The notes beneath the pieces were generated by a model. That model saw only the letters and a list, made by a program, of their open reading frames with translations, was not told the DNA's origin and did not search any database. A stretch of DNA of 64,000 nt from assembly GCF_002160825.1 (NCBI RefSeq), contig NZ_NFLI01000008.1, forward strand, positions 105,242 through 169,241, written 5' to 3'. This DNA comes from Lachnoclostridium sp. An131. Lineage in GTDB: Bacteria > Bacillota > Clostridia > Lachnospirales > Lachnospiraceae. Shown piece by piece: positions 19,324 through 28,477 of this stretch (position 1 is the stretch's first letter; each line of letters starts with the position of its first letter). The position numbers and the translations under genes were made by a program.

Positions 19324-20649
19324 TTACTGTTCTCCTTTCCTCTCCCGAATCAAAAATTTAAGCGCTGTTCCTCGGAAGCCGAAAGCGTCCCGGATCTTGT
19401 TCTCCAGATAGCGCGTATAGGAAAAATGCATGAGCTCCTTGTCATTGACAAAAATTACAAAGGTCGGCGGCTTCACTGCCACCTGTGTAATATAGAAGAG
19501 CTTCAGCCTCTTCCCCTTGTCTGACGGAGGCTGCTGCAGGGCGACGGCCTCTGTCATAATCTCGTTCAGGACGCCTGTGGCAATTCTCAGGTTCTGATTC
19601 TGGATCACCATATCAATCAGCTCAAAAAGCTTTGGCAGGCGCTGCCCTGTCACAGCTGAGATAAAGGTAATCTCTGCATAGGGCATATAGGACAAAACTG
19701 TCCGGATCTTATTCGTGTACTCATAGACCGTCTTATCGTTTTTCTCGATAGCGTCCCATTTGTTTACAGCAATGATGACTCCCTTGCCGCGCTCATGGGC
19801 GATGCCGGCAATCTTCGCGTCCTGCTCCGTGACGCCCTCGGTGGCGTCGATTACCAGAATCACCACATCGGCCCTTTCCACAGCCGTCACGGTCCGGATA
19901 ATGCTGTACCGCTCCAGCTCCTCTTTGATCTTGTTCTTCCGGCGCAGTCCTGCCGTGTCAATAAAAATATAATCCCTGCCGTTCCGGCGCACCTCCGTGT
20001 CGATGGCGTCGCGGGTCGTTCCCGCGATATTGGAGACAATCACGCGGTTTTCCCCTATCAGCTTATTGATAATCGAGGATTTGCCCACGTTCGGCTTGCC
20101 CACAATGGCAATCCTGGGCCTTTCGTCCTCCTCCTCTTCTCCGCTTCCCTCCGGAAAATGCTTCACTACCTCGTCCAGCATATCTCCGATGCCCAATCGG
20201 GACGCGGCAGAAACAGGCACCGGATCTCCGATGCCGAGATTATAAAACTCGTAGACGTCTCCCATAAACTTCTGGAAGCTGTCTACCTTGTTGACCACCA
20301 GAACTACGGGCTTTCTGGAACGCCGCAGCATATCTGCCACCTTGGAATCCGCGTCCACCAGTCCCTGGCGCACGTCAGTCAGAAAGATAATCACATCTGC
20401 CGTATCGATGGCGATCTGCGCCTGCTCCCGCATCTGGGAGAGAATAATATCGCTGCTGTCCGGTTCGATGCCGCCCGTATCAATCAGCGTAAAAGAATGA
20501 TCAAGCCAGGTGACGTCCGCGTAAATCCTGTCCCTGGTGACACCCGGCGTATCCTTGACGATAGAGATATTCTCTCCGGCCAGTGCGTTGAACAGTGTGG
20601 ATTTTCCCACGTTGGGACGCCCCACTATGGCTACTATCGGCTTACTCAT
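19324..20649 (-). CDS. der: Ribosome biogenesis GTPase Der (EngA)
   Basis: Tandem GTPase for 50S subunit maturation, 441 residues. The first G domain has [18 protein letters not shown] and NKVD. The second has [18 protein letters not shown] and NKWD. A C-terminal KH-like domain follows ([20 protein letters not shown]). All motifs are intact. It lies 39 bases after the DUF512 gene in a conserved clostridial neighbourhood. Confidence 0.98.
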   Translation of the reverse strand: MSKPIVAIVGRPNVGKSTLFNALAGENISIVKDTPGVTRDRIYADVTWLDHSFTLIDTGGIEPDSSDIILSQMREQAQIAIDTADVIIFLTDVRQGLVDADSKVADMLRRSRKPVVLVVNKVDSFQKFMGDVYEFYNLGIGDPVPVSAASRLGIGDMLDEVVKHFPEGSGEEEEDERPRIAIVGKPNVGKSSIINKLIGENRVIVSNIAGTTRDAIDTEVRRNGRDYIFIDTAGLRRKNKIKEELERYSIIRTVTAVERADVVILVIDATEGVTEQDAKIAGIAHERGKGVIIAVNKWDAIEKNDKTVYEYTNKIRTVLSYMPYAEITFISAVTGQRLPKLFELIDMVIQNQNLRIATGVLNEIMTEAVALQQPPSDKGKRLKLFYITQVAVKPPTFVIFVNDKELMHFSYTRYLENKIRDAFGFRGTALKFLIRERKGEQ

Positions 20650-20688
20650 AATATTCGTCGTTCTCCTGTTCTGTATCGTTTCCTGTTT

Positions 20689-22089
20689 TCAGGGCCGGTG
20701 CTCATAGGGCTGCTTTCCTCTGTGCTCCGTCCCCGCTGTTTTTGGCTTTTCTTCCTTCTCCAGGCCCAGCACGGCCTCCAGAAAGGCTTTTCCGTCTGAT
20801 TTTACAATAGTTATGGGAACTTGTAAAGCCCCGGAAAGCTCTCCCGCCGTCATGTCGTCGAGAAAGGCCTCCGTGCCGTCCCGGAACATATTCTCCGTCA
20901 GGAGGAGCGCATCCCCGAGTTCCCGCCCGGAAAGCTGCTCTTTCAAATCCCGGCCTGTCAGAAGGCCGGCCACTGTGATCCGCTCCCCGAAAAACCGGTT
21001 TTCTACCGCAAGCACCTGAACCCGTACCTCCGGATACTGCGCTTCCACCGCCCGGGCAGCCTCCTGCAGGATCGGAGCCGCCAGCCTTCCTGTGGCGACT
21101 GTCACCCGGCGTCCTTCTGCGCCCGGGCTTTGTTCCTGCTCCTTCGCCTTCTCCAGCTCCTCCCGGATTTCTTCCCGGAAAAGCCGCACCATTCCCACGC
21201 CGTTTTCCAGCTGAAGGTAGCCGTCATAGGTCTCTGCCTCCGGAAGCTCCCGGCCCGCCAGCAGATACCACTCGTCGCCCGCATGGATAAAATGCGTTCC
21301 ATGCTCCCGGTAAAGCCTCTCCTGCCAGCCATGAATCAGGTCCAGCACCTCTTCGGCGTCTTCCTTCGTAAAGGGCTTTAGCGGATACAGCCCCTCCCTG
21401 TGACTGGTCAGCCCCACCGGAACCACTGACACGCTCTGCAGATACGGCAGGTATCCGGCCAGCCTTTCAATGCTGGCTTCCAGCTCCGGGCCGTCATTGA
21501 TCCCCTTGCAGAGCACAATCTGCCCGTTCATCATGACGCCCGCCTCAAAGAAGCGGTCTGCCTTTTTCAACGCCTCTCCTGCAAACCGGTTGTGCAGCAT
21601 TCTGCACCGAAGCTCCGGATTCATCGTATGAAAGGAAATATTGATCGGCTCCAGATGATAGGTGATGATTCGTTCCACATCCTCATCGCTCATATTCGTC
21701 AGCGTCACATAATTGCCCTGAAGGAAGGACAGGCGGGAATCATCATCCTTAAAATACAGCGTGTCCCGCATTCCCTCCGGCAGCTGATCGATAAAGCAGA
21801 AGATACACCTGTTGCTGCAGGAACGGTAATCATCCATCAGGCCGTTTTCAAACTCTATGCCCAAATCGTCCTCATATTCCTTCTCGATCTCCAGCTCCCA
21901 CTCTTCCCCGTCCGGCTTGCGCACAAGAAGCTCCAGATATTCCTCATTAATCAGGTAATGATAATCCAGCACGTCCCTCACCGGCTGTCCATTCACAGAT
22001 ACCAGCACGTCTCCGGGAGAAAGCTCCAGCTCCTCCGCGATGCTGCCCGGCTCTACAGCCTTTATGACATGTTCTCTTGCTTTTTTCAT
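20689..22089 (-). CDS. DUF512 protein with PDZ and radical-SAM-like cluster motif
   Basis: Protein of 466 residues with an N-terminal PDZ-like domain (VEPGSIAEELELSPGDVLVSVNG). It is followed by a CxxxCxxC cluster motif at C91/C95/C98 (CSNRCIFCF), a radical-SAM-like core, and the C-terminal DUF512 domain (VTVATGRLAAPIL onward). This matches the TIGR03279-type putative FeS oxidoreductase family. The reaction is unknown. The family's conserved position beside der and plsY suggests a link to ribosome assembly or membrane synthesis, which is an inference. It has its own promoter, divergent from prs. Confidence 0.85.
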   Translation of the reverse strand: MKKAREHVIKAVEPGSIAEELELSPGDVLVSVNGQPVRDVLDYHYLINEEYLELLVRKPDGEEWELEIEKEYEDDLGIEFENGLMDDYRSCSNRCIFCFIDQLPEGMRDTLYFKDDDSRLSFLQGNYVTLTNMSDEDVERIITYHLEPINISFHTMNPELRCRMLHNRFAGEALKKADRFFEAGVMMNGQIVLCKGINDGPELEASIERLAGYLPYLQSVSVVPVGLTSHREGLYPLKPFTKEDAEEVLDLIHGWQERLYREHGTHFIHAGDEWYLLAGRELPEAETYDGYLQLENGVGMVRLFREEIREELEKAKEQEQSPGAEGRRVTVATGRLAAPILQEAARAVEAQYPEVRVQVLAVENRFFGERITVAGLLTGRDLKEQLSGRELGDALLLTENMFRDGTEAFLDDMTAGELSGALQVPITIVKSDGKAFLEAVLGLEKEEKPKTAGTEHRGKQPYEHRP

Positions 22090-22118
22090 AATAACGAATT
22101 CCTTTTTCCATTTTTTAT

Positions 22119-22147
22119 ATGATAACCTACTTGCGGAGAAAAAGCAA
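22119..22147 (-). promoter_or_regulatory. Promoter of the DUF512-der-plsY-gpsA unit
   Basis: TTGCTT (22142-22147), 17-base spacer and TATCAT (22119-22124) on the minus strand, about 30 bases before the DUF512 ATG. It diverges from the prs promoter in the same 219-base intergenic region. Confidence 0.75.
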
Positions 22148-22215
22148 TGTCACAGCTGCGTTCCTCCCTCTCTTTCCTTTTCACAGTTTTTAATTTAAAA
22201 CAAAGCCGTTCTGTC

Positions 22216-22245
22216 TTGACGTTGTCCCCCTGAAAATGGTATAAA
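22216..22245 (+). promoter_or_regulatory. Promoter of prs
   Basis: TTGACG (22216-22221), 18-base spacer and TATAAA (22240-22245) on the plus strand. Transcription would begin near 22252 and give a ~57-base leader ending in GGAGGG seven bases before the prs ATG. Confidence 0.75.
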
Positions 22246-22308
22246 TTTATATATAGCGTATATTAACTGCGCCCGTTTTTCTACTACGTCATACATTCGG
22301 AGGGACTC

Positions 22309-23493
22309 ATGTCAGACAACAATCAGTTTGAAAACATTTTACCGGTAGCGCCGCTGAAGATCGCAGCTCTGGAAAGCTGCCGGGAATTCGCAGAAAAGGT
22401 AGACCGCTACCTCGTAGATTTCCGCAGGACTGCCAACACGCAGCACAGGGACAACGTGTATTTCCAGGATTACGCGCAGGATTCCTACCTGATCGAATGC
22501 TCCTGCCCGCGTTTCGGCACAGGAGAGGCAAAGGGCCGTCTCGGCGAGTCGGTCCGCGGGAGCGATCTCTTCATTATGGTAGATATCTGCAATTACAGCC
22601 TGACCTACACGGTCTGCGGACACGAAAACCATATGTCGCCGGACGATCACTATCAGGATTTGAAGCGGATGATTTCCGCCGCTACCGGAAAGGCCCACAG
22701 AATCAACGTGGTCATGCCCTTCCTCTATGAGGGCCGGCAGCACCGCCGGACCCGCCGGGAATCTCTGGACTGTGCCCTGGCTCTCCAGGAGCTTCAGAAC
22801 ATGGGAGTCAAAAACATCATCACCTTTGACGCCCACGACCCCCGGGTACAGAACGCCACGCCGCTGAACGGCTTTGACAACTTCCAGCCGCCCTACCAGT
22901 TTATGAAGGCGCTGCTGCGCACAGAGCCGGATCTGAAGGTGGACAACGATCATCTGATGATCATTGCACCGGATGAGGGCGCTATGGAGCGTGCCGTCTA
23001 TTTTTCCAACGTGCTGGGCATTGACCTGGGCATGTTCTACAAGCGCCGCGATTATTCTACCATCATCAACGGCAAGAATCCCATCGTGGCTCATGAATTC
23101 CTGGGCGACAGCCTCGTAGGCAAGGACGTCATCATCATCGATGATATGATTTCCTCCGGAGGAAGCATGCTGGATGTGGCAAAGCAGATGAAGGAGCGGG
23201 GCGCAAAGCACGTCTATATCTGCTGCACCTTCGGTCTCTTCACAGACGGCTTTGACAAATTCGACGAATATTATGAGAAGGGGTATATCAAACGGATCGT
23301 GACGACGAATCTGAATTACCGTGATCCGGAGCTTCTGAAGAAGCCCTACTATACAGAGGCAGACATGACGAAGTTCCTGGCTACGATCATCGATACGCTG
23401 AATCACGATACGCCTGTGGGCAAGATCAATACGCCTACAGAAAAGATCCGCAGGCTGCTGGAAAAGAAGCAGACTGCACAGAGCGCGGAATAA
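22309..23493 (+). CDS. prs: Ribose-phosphate pyrophosphokinase
   Basis: Makes phosphoribosyl pyrophosphate from ribose 5-phosphate and ATP for nucleotide, His and Trp synthesis. The PRPP loop is VIIIDDMISSGGSMLDVAKQM. The ATP-binding region includes VVMPFLYEGRQHRRTRRESLDCALALQEL and the HDPRVQNATP segment. The protein has 394 residues, longer than the ~315 of the classical enzyme. The extra length is mostly N-terminal and internal, a form I associate with clostridial Prs. It is one of the few plus-strand genes here and is monocistronic. Confidence 0.93.
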   Translation: MSDNNQFENILPVAPLKIAALESCREFAEKVDRYLVDFRRTANTQHRDNVYFQDYAQDSYLIECSCPRFGTGEAKGRLGESVRGSDLFIMVDICNYSLTYTVCGHENHMSPDDHYQDLKRMISAATGKAHRINVVMPFLYEGRQHRRTRRESLDCALALQELQNMGVKNIITFDAHDPRVQNATPLNGFDNFQPPYQFMKALLRTEPDLKVDNDHLMIIAPDEGAMERAVYFSNVLGIDLGMFYKRRDYSTIINGKNPIVAHEFLGDSLVGKDVIIIDDMISSGGSMLDVAKQMKERGAKHVYICCTFGLFTDGFDKFDEYYEKGYIKRIVTTNLNYRDPELLKKPYYTEADMTKFLATIIDTLNHDTPVGKINTPTEKIRRLLEKKQTAQSAE

Positions 23494-23559
23494 GTACGGC
23501 ATGCGCCACAAAGGATTGTATTCCTGTTGAGCAGCAGCCAGACATTCATAGACAAAACA

Positions 23560-23595
23560 GGCCGGAAGCATCACCATCTGCTTCCGGCCGTATTT
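23560..23595 (+). terminator. Terminator of prs, possibly bidirectional
   Basis: Arms GGCCGGAAGCA (23560-23570) and TGCTTCCGGCC (23579-23589) pair perfectly around an eight-base loop, followed by GTATTTT. The minus-strand side also has TGTTTTG, so the hairpin may also serve the convergent SRAP gene ending at 23634. Confidence 0.85.
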
Positions 23596-23633
23596 TATAT
23601 ATGGCTTTATATAGTACAGCTCTACAGAAATCT

Positions 23634-24281
23634 TTAAAACAGGCTCAGCTGTTCATAGCCGCCGTCCTGCTCCTTTCCTTCTTCCTCTGCCCTCTCTCTT
23701 TCCAGTCCTGGCAGTGAAGCATGTAAAAGCTTTTCCGCCTCTCCCTCTGCAAACAGCCAGGCATCGATGCTCCCGGCATCTATCAGCAGAGGCATCCGGC
23801 TGTGAATTCCCTCCATACAGCCTTCCGCCGCCCTGGTCAGGATCGTGAATTCTTCCCCCTGTTCCGACATGCGGTAGATTCCTGCCAGGTACAAAATCCC
23901 GCTCCCGTCATGAAACCGGTATTTTGTTTTCCCGGATCCGCTTCCGCTTCTCTTCCACTCATAAAATCCTTTCGCAGGAATAAGGCAGCGCCGGCACGCA
24001 AAGTCCTGGCCAAAGAGTCTCTTTTCCCGCACAGTCTCCGAACGGGCGTTGATCAGAAGCTTTTTCAGGCCCGGAATCTCATAGCCCCATTTCATATTCT
24101 GTACCTCTGCCCGCTTTTGAACGCCCCGGATAACCATCGCCTGGCTGGAGGGAAACACGTCTCTCCTGCCGCCAGTCCCCAGGCCGGCATGCTTCTGCAG
24201 GCTCTGTCCCCTTCCGGACGCTTCCGCAATTCTGTAAATCTCCCTCCACACCTCTTCATCTACATAAAATCTGCCGCACAT
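23634..24281 (-). CDS. SRAP domain protein (YedK/HMCES family)
   Basis: Abasic-site sensor that forms a covalent thiazolidine crosslink with AP sites in single-stranded DNA through Cys2. The 215-residue protein starts MCGRFYVDEEVW, so removal of Met exposes the catalytic cysteine and fixes the start. Other conserved positions are visible: NARSETVREK, CLIPAKGFYEWKRSG, and GIHSRMPLLID with the active-site histidine. It overlaps dinB by 26 bases and is the last gene of a LexA-controlled operon with a translesion polymerase, which suits its role. Confidence 0.93.
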   Translation of the reverse strand: MCGRFYVDEEVWREIYRIAEASGRGQSLQKHAGLGTGGRRDVFPSSQAMVIRGVQKRAEVQNMKWGYEIPGLKKLLINARSETVREKRLFGQDFACRRCLIPAKGFYEWKRSGSGSGKTKYRFHDGSGILYLAGIYRMSEQGEEFTILTRAAEGCMEGIHSRMPLLIDAGSIDAWLFAEGEAEKLLHASLPGLERERAEEEGKEQDGGYEQLSLF

Positions 24282-25410
24282 CAGAAACTCCCTGCCCCTC
24301 CTTTTCTACGTCAATGCCTGCTGTGACGCCGGTTCTGCGTTCTCTGTCAAGGCCGCCTCCCATATGCGGCACTCTGCTTTTCAGAAACGCAGCCCTCATC
24401 ACTGAGTCTTCCCCATATCTCCTTCGAATATCATCTACCGCCCGGTCAAGCCGTTCCAGCCGCTCTTGACGCTCCCTGCCAAAAAGCGGATACTGACGCT
24501 CCCTGCTCTTCTCTGTTTTTGAAGCATGCACTCCTATCTGGCGGACCGGAGTCCGGCCATCCCAGAGCTCCAAAAAGCTCCGGCAGGCTGCCTGGTACAG
24601 CTCCTCTGTGATATCCGCCGGAGCTGTCATACTGTTTCCATAGCCCTTATTTTCCTCATGTGTAAAAATATACGGCTCCAGCTCCCTGCCTCTTGCATAT
24701 CCCTGCAGGACTTCCCCCGGCCGCTTCAGATGGGTCCGGATAAATTCCGGATCGGCGTCCGCCAGCTCTCCTATGGTACGGATGCCCAGACTGCGAAGCC
24801 TCCCCGACAGGGCGGGACCCGCCATAAAAAGCTCTGAGACGGGAAGCGGCCGCATTTTCCTGTCCATTTCTTCCTCAAACAGGGTATGTACCCTGTCTGG
24901 CTTCGAAAATTCTCCAGCCATCTTCGACAGCAGAAGCTTGGTCGAAACGCCGATGTTGACTGTAAAGCTAAGCCAGTCCCGGATTTCCTGCTTCATCTGA
25001 TATGCCAGGCTTACCATCTGCTCTCTGCCATACAGACTCTCAAAGCCGTCGAATATGACCCAGGCCTCATCGATAGAATATGGGATCACTTGATCCGAAT
25101 ACCGCCTAAGAAGCTTCATCAACGCTCTGGACGCCCTTACATAGAGCCCATAGTCAGGCGGTATCACAATCAGATCCGGACACTTTCTTCTGGCTGAAAC
25201 CAGAGGCTCTCCGGTCTGTATACCGAACTGCTTTGCCGGAATACTTTTTGCCAGGACAATTCCATGCCTCTTCTCCTGATCGCCGCCTACAATAGACGGC
25301 GCCCTCCGCAAATCTTCGCTTTCTCCCAGAATGCAGGTCCGGTAAACCGCGCTCCAGCTTAAGAAAGCACTGTTCACATCCACATGAAATACAAAGCGCT
25401 TCTTTTTCAT
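24256..25410 (-). CDS. dinB: Y-family DNA polymerase IV (DinB/UmuC-like)
   Basis: Translesion DNA polymerase, 384 residues. The first metal-binding site is FHVDVNSAFLSWSAVYR. The catalytic segment is IPYSIDEAWVIFDGF, with the usual SIDE core. The helix-hairpin-helix region is LGIRTIGELADADPEFIRTHLK, and a C-terminal little-finger domain follows. The ATG at 25410 overlaps the preceding stop as TGATG. An in-frame ATG nine codons upstream has GGAAAG six bases ahead and is possible. It lies in an operon controlled by the LexA box at 25799-25812. No beta-clamp motif was positively identified. Confidence 0.9.
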   Translation of the reverse strand: MKKKRFVFHVDVNSAFLSWSAVYRTCILGESEDLRRAPSIVGGDQEKRHGIVLAKSIPAKQFGIQTGEPLVSARRKCPDLIVIPPDYGLYVRASRALMKLLRRYSDQVIPYSIDEAWVIFDGFESLYGREQMVSLAYQMKQEIRDWLSFTVNIGVSTKLLLSKMAGEFSKPDRVHTLFEEEMDRKMRPLPVSELFMAGPALSGRLRSLGIRTIGELADADPEFIRTHLKRPGEVLQGYARGRELEPYIFTHEENKGYGNSMTAPADITEELYQAACRSFLELWDGRTPVRQIGVHASKTEKSRERQYPLFGRERQERLERLDRAVDDIRRRYGEDSVMRAAFLKSRVPHMGGGLDRERRTGVTAGIDVEKEGQGVSDVRQILCR

Positions 25411-25712
25411 CACGAAAGGAACTGAAAGATTCTCCATCTCTGGCTTTCCACGTCGAGGCGAAGCTCCAAAAGCCTTCTTGCGCCCTCCATCACCGCCGAG
25501 CAGATATACTGTCTTTCCCGGATTCCCACATAGTTCTTCTCATCCCGCGACAGCGTTCTCTCGATCTTAATCAGCTCTACCCTGTGCCCGGAAAGCTCAA
25601 AACGAAACTGCAGCGACGTGATCACGCCTGTCCTGTCTACCGCGCAGAACATCTGTACCGGAATGTTGACCGGCTGAAACGCTCCCGTTTCTGCTCCTGT
25701 ATTCTCTTCCAT
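25410..25712 (-). CDS. Small DinB-associated protein of unknown function
   Basis: First gene of the SOS operon, 100 residues (MEENTGAETGAFQPVNIPVQ at the N-terminus). It is probably soluble, with an N-terminal beta-rich part (PVQMFCAVDRTGVITSLQFRFEL) and a C-terminal helical part (IRERQYICSAVMEGARRLLEL). No catalytic motif is seen. Its position matches that of YolD-like or other polymerase accessory genes, but the sequence does not look like YolD. The ATG at 25712 has AGGTGG nine bases upstream; a start at 25751 lacks support. Its stop overlaps the dinB start (TGATG). Confidence 0.7.
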   Translation of the reverse strand: MEENTGAETGAFQPVNIPVQMFCAVDRTGVITSLQFRFELSGHRVELIKIERTLSRDEKNYVGIRERQYICSAVMEGARRLLELRLDVESQRWRIFQFLS

Positions 25713-25791
25713 TTCCCTGCCACCTCTTTTCCTGAGCGCTGCAGCCGGCAAAAGAGGAGCTCTCCTGCCTGCTGCAGAATCTTATGTCCTC

Positions 25792-25820
25792 ATGCTAGCA
25801 AACATATGTTCTATCGTAAA
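25792..25820 (-). promoter_or_regulatory. SOS promoter with LexA box in the spacer
   Basis: On the minus strand TTTACG (25815-25820), a 17-base spacer and TAGCAT (25792-25797) form a promoter. Inside the spacer lies AGAACATATGTTTG (25799-25812). This matches the Gram-positive LexA (DinR) box, GAAC-N4-GTTC with CGAAC/GTTCG ends, with one core mismatch. LexA bound there would block RNA polymerase. It controls the small gene, dinB and the SRAP gene. Confidence 0.8.
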
Positions 25821-25846
25821 GTGGTGGCTTCTGGAAATTCTCTGCC

Positions 25847-26701
25847 CTATTTCAGCATCAGAAACGCTCCGAGATTCCCCCTTCTTCCCCGGGAAGCCCG
25901 GTGGCTGAACAAAAGCCCGGGATTACAGCAGGTGCAGACGCCTGCGGCTGCGATCCTCTCCGCCCTTACCCCGGCCTCCAAAAAGCTCAGCTCATTGGCA
26001 CGCCAGAGGTTCAGCTGATATTTTCCTCCGTCCTTTTCATAAAAAAGCTCCGGCCAGAAGCGCTCGTCAAAGGCCTCCTGGAATTTTTCGATCACGTCCT
26101 TACTGACCTCATAGCAGCTCTGACAGATCGAAGGGCCGATGGCCGCCACCAGATCCTCCGGGCGGCTTCCGTACTGCTCTCTCATCAGTTCCACTGTTTT
26201 CTTTCCTATTTTCCCGACAGTTCCCCGCCAGCCTGCGTGGGAAAGGCCGATACAGCGGCGCACCGGATCCACAAGATACAGAGGCACACAGTCCGCATAA
26301 AAGGCAGCAAGCACAAGCCCGGGCACATCCGTCACCAGGCCGTCTATATCCGTGTAATCCTTCGGACGCACAAAGCCCTTTCCACGATCCTCCTCCGTCA
26401 CAACACGGAGATTTACCGTATGAGTCTGATCCGTGCACACCAGATTTTCACAGGAAAATCCCATAGCTGCTCCAAGCCTCCGGTAATTCTCCCGGACTGC
26501 CTCTTCCCGGTCTCCCCTTGTAAAGCTCACGTTCATAGACGAGAAAATTCCTTCGCTTACGCCGCCCAGGCGGGTCGAGAAGCCATGAACGACGCAGCCC
26601 GTCTTCTCAATAGACGGAAATACAAAAAAAGGAACGCCCGCCTGCTCCCGCAATTCTGCCTCGGACCTTCCTTCTGCCTTCTTCCAGTTTATCTGTCTCA
26701 T
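25847..26701 (-). CDS. pgeF: Peptidoglycan editing factor / polyphenol-oxidase family protein
   Basis: YfiH/YlmD/LACC1 family metal-dependent enzyme, 284 residues, with purine nucleoside phosphorylase or peptidoglycan-editing roles in other bacteria. The conserved zinc-binding residues are visible in VVHGFSTRLGGVSEG, LAAFYADCVPLYLVDP, IGLSHAGWRGTVGK and SICQSCYEVSKDV. The frame is open to 26755, but the ATG at 26701 has AAAGGAAGAG upstream and gives the usual N-terminal length. It lies 34 bases after yraN. Confidence 0.88.
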   Translation of the reverse strand: MRQINWKKAEGRSEAELREQAGVPFFVFPSIEKTGCVVHGFSTRLGGVSEGIFSSMNVSFTRGDREEAVRENYRRLGAAMGFSCENLVCTDQTHTVNLRVVTEEDRGKGFVRPKDYTDIDGLVTDVPGLVLAAFYADCVPLYLVDPVRRCIGLSHAGWRGTVGKIGKKTVELMREQYGSRPEDLVAAIGPSICQSCYEVSKDVIEKFQEAFDERFWPELFYEKDGGKYQLNLWRANELSFLEAGVRAERIAAAGVCTCCNPGLLFSHRASRGRRGNLGAFLMLK

Positions 26702-26735
26702 ATTCTCTTCCTTTCTCTCAAGACGCCGCCTGCCG

Positions 26736-27089
26736 TCACTGATAAGGAAAGGCATTCCTTATCAGGCATACCTCGTCTCCCTCTATCGCAGCCACATCAA
26801 ATCTGCAGGGCTGATCCTCTGAGATCCCATGGGTCATCCGGTAGTAATCTGACACCCGGCAGATCGTATGCTGCTTTCTGCCATCCACAGCCTCCGCAGG
26901 ATTTCCGTAAGCTCTGGAGCGGCGGTATTTCACCTCCACAAACACCAGCGTACGCCCATCCCTGGCGATCAGATCGATCTCACCTGTGCGGCACCGGTAA
27001 TTGCGCTCAAGAATCTTCCACCCCAGGCGCTCCAGGTATTCCGCAGTCTTCCTTTCATATTCGGCTCCGGTTTTCCGGCGGTTTTCCAT
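26736..27089 (-). CDS. YraN family (UPF0102) putative endonuclease
   Basis: Small protein of 117 residues with a restriction-endonuclease-like fold. Family motifs are GAEYERKTAEYLERLGWKIL, RTGEIDLIARDG, and FVEVKYRRSRAYGNP, with the E..D..E-x-K residues of the PD-(D/E)XK site. The function is unproven; Holliday junction binding has been suggested for relatives. It follows rnhB by 38 bases, the usual neighbour in Firmicutes. Confidence 0.9.
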   Translation of the reverse strand: MENRRKTGAEYERKTAEYLERLGWKILERNYRCRTGEIDLIARDGRTLVFVEVKYRRSRAYGNPAEAVDGRKQHTICRVSDYYRMTHGISEDQPCRFDVAAIEGDEVCLIRNAFPYQ

Positions 27090-27127
27090 ACACCCTCTCC
27101 TGCAGGCTTCAAAAAGCCTGCCCTCTC

Positions 27128-27805
27128 CTATTCCTGGCTGACAAAGTTTTTGATAAAGCTTCTTCTATGAATGGGACAGGGGCCGATCTCCTTCAGCGCT
27201 GCAATGTGGCGGGCAGAGCCATAGCCCTTGTTTGACGCAAACTCATACCCGGGGTACAGCTCCTCATACTGAACCATCATCCGGTCCCTCGTCACCTTCG
27301 CGACGATACTGGCCGCCGCGATGGAAACACTTTTCGCATCCCCTTTAATAATCGGCACCTGCGGAATATCCACCTGCGGAATCGTCACTGCGTCGTTTAA
27401 AAGCAGATCCGGCCTGACGGAAAGCTTCGACACCGCAATCCGCATCGCCTCATAGGTGGCCTGCAGAATATTGATCTCATCGATCCTCTCCGGACTCACC
27501 GCCCCGATTCCCACAGCGACAGCCTTCTCCATAATCTCATCGTAAAGCAGCTCCCTTTTTTTCTCCGACAGCTTCTTGGAATCATTCAGATACAGGATCT
27601 CACAGTCCTGCGGCAAAATGACAGCCCCGGCCACCACAGGACCCGCCAGGGGACCGCGCCCCACCTCATCAATGCCGCACAGGGCGCCGCGCAGGGCATA
27701 TTGACGCTCATAGCTTCTCATTGTCTCCAGGCGTTCCCGCTCGGCTTTCAGCTTTTCCTGCCGCCGTTCCTCTCTCTGCAGGCGCAGAAGCTCTGTCTTT
27801 GTCAT
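27128..27805 (-). CDS. rnhB: Ribonuclease HII
   Basis: Removes RNA from RNA:DNA hybrids, including single ribonucleotides, 225 residues. The active site DEVGRGPLAGPVVAGAVIL supplies the first Asp and Glu. Further conserved stretches are LNDSKKLSEKKRE, IIKGDAKSVSIAAASIVAKVTRDRMM and FASNKGYGSARH. An N-terminal basic helix of ~45 residues precedes the catalytic domain. The ATG at 27805 has GGAGGAG upstream. The longer frame to 27868 would overlap the signal peptidase end and lacks a good ribosome site. Confidence 0.95.
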   Translation of the reverse strand: MTKTELLRLQREERRQEKLKAERERLETMRSYERQYALRGALCGIDEVGRGPLAGPVVAGAVILPQDCEILYLNDSKKLSEKKRELLYDEIMEKAVAVGIGAVSPERIDEINILQATYEAMRIAVSKLSVRPDLLLNDAVTIPQVDIPQVPIIKGDAKSVSIAAASIVAKVTRDRMMVQYEELYPGYEFASNKGYGSARHIAALKEIGPCPIHRRSFIKNFVSQE

Positions 27806-27875
27806 CTCTTTCGCTCCTCCTTCGTGCCGGCTCATCTTCTTCCGGGTACAGCACATTTTCTGCGGCACGGCAGTC

Positions 27876-28463
27876 CTACTGATGCTTCAGGATGCCAAAA
27901 GAATCCAGCGGCCAGATGCGGAGCCAGGCGCGTCCTATGATCTCATCCCTGTGAATCAGGCCCACGCTTGGATCCCGGCTGTCAGAGCTCTGGTTCCGGT
28001 TGTCGCCCAGCACAAAATATTCATCCTCCCCGAGAGTGATCGGCTCCGCGGCAATCCCGGGATCCTGCATCACCTCGCGCCCATAGGATTCCTGCAGAAC
28101 TTCCCCATCTATATAAATGGTTCCGTCTGCAATCTGAACGGTCTCTCCCGGAAGTCCGATGATTCTCTTAATATAATAAGTATTTTCTTTATAATGAAAC
28201 GGAAATACAATGATATCAAAACGCTCCGGATCCTGGAACCGGTAAGTAATCTTATCTACAATCAGCTGATCTCCATCGTCCAGCGTATTTTCCATGGATT
28301 CGCCGCTTACATGGGTACGCTGGCCTACAAACGTAATAATCAGAAAAGTCACTGCCAGTACGATACCGATATAAATCAGCATTCCCAGAAGCTCTCTTAA
28401 GGGGCCTTTCCTGTTCTCCTCCTCTTCAAACTCCGGTTCTTCCTTTTTTCTTCGTCTGAACAT
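27876..28463 (-). CDS. lepB: Signal peptidase I (first of two)
   Basis: Membrane-bound Ser/Lys protease that removes signal peptides, 195 residues. A charged cytoplasmic tail (~1-22) and one transmembrane helix (~25-47) come first. The catalytic serine is S56 in HVSGESMENTLDDGD and the lysine is K99 in YYIKRIIGLPGE. The box E motif GDNRNQSSDSRD is present. AGGAGG precedes the ATG. It sits between rbgA and rnhB, a conserved Firmicute cluster. Confidence 0.95.
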   Translation of the reverse strand: MFRRRKKEEPEFEEEENRKGPLRELLGMLIYIGIVLAVTFLIITFVGQRTHVSGESMENTLDDGDQLIVDKITYRFQDPERFDIIVFPFHYKENTYYIKRIIGLPGETVQIADGTIYIDGEVLQESYGREVMQDPGIAAEPITLGEDEYFVLGDNRNQSSDSRDPSVGLIHRDEIIGRAWLRIWPLDSFGILKHQ

Positions 28464-28477
28464 ACCTCATCCTCCTG

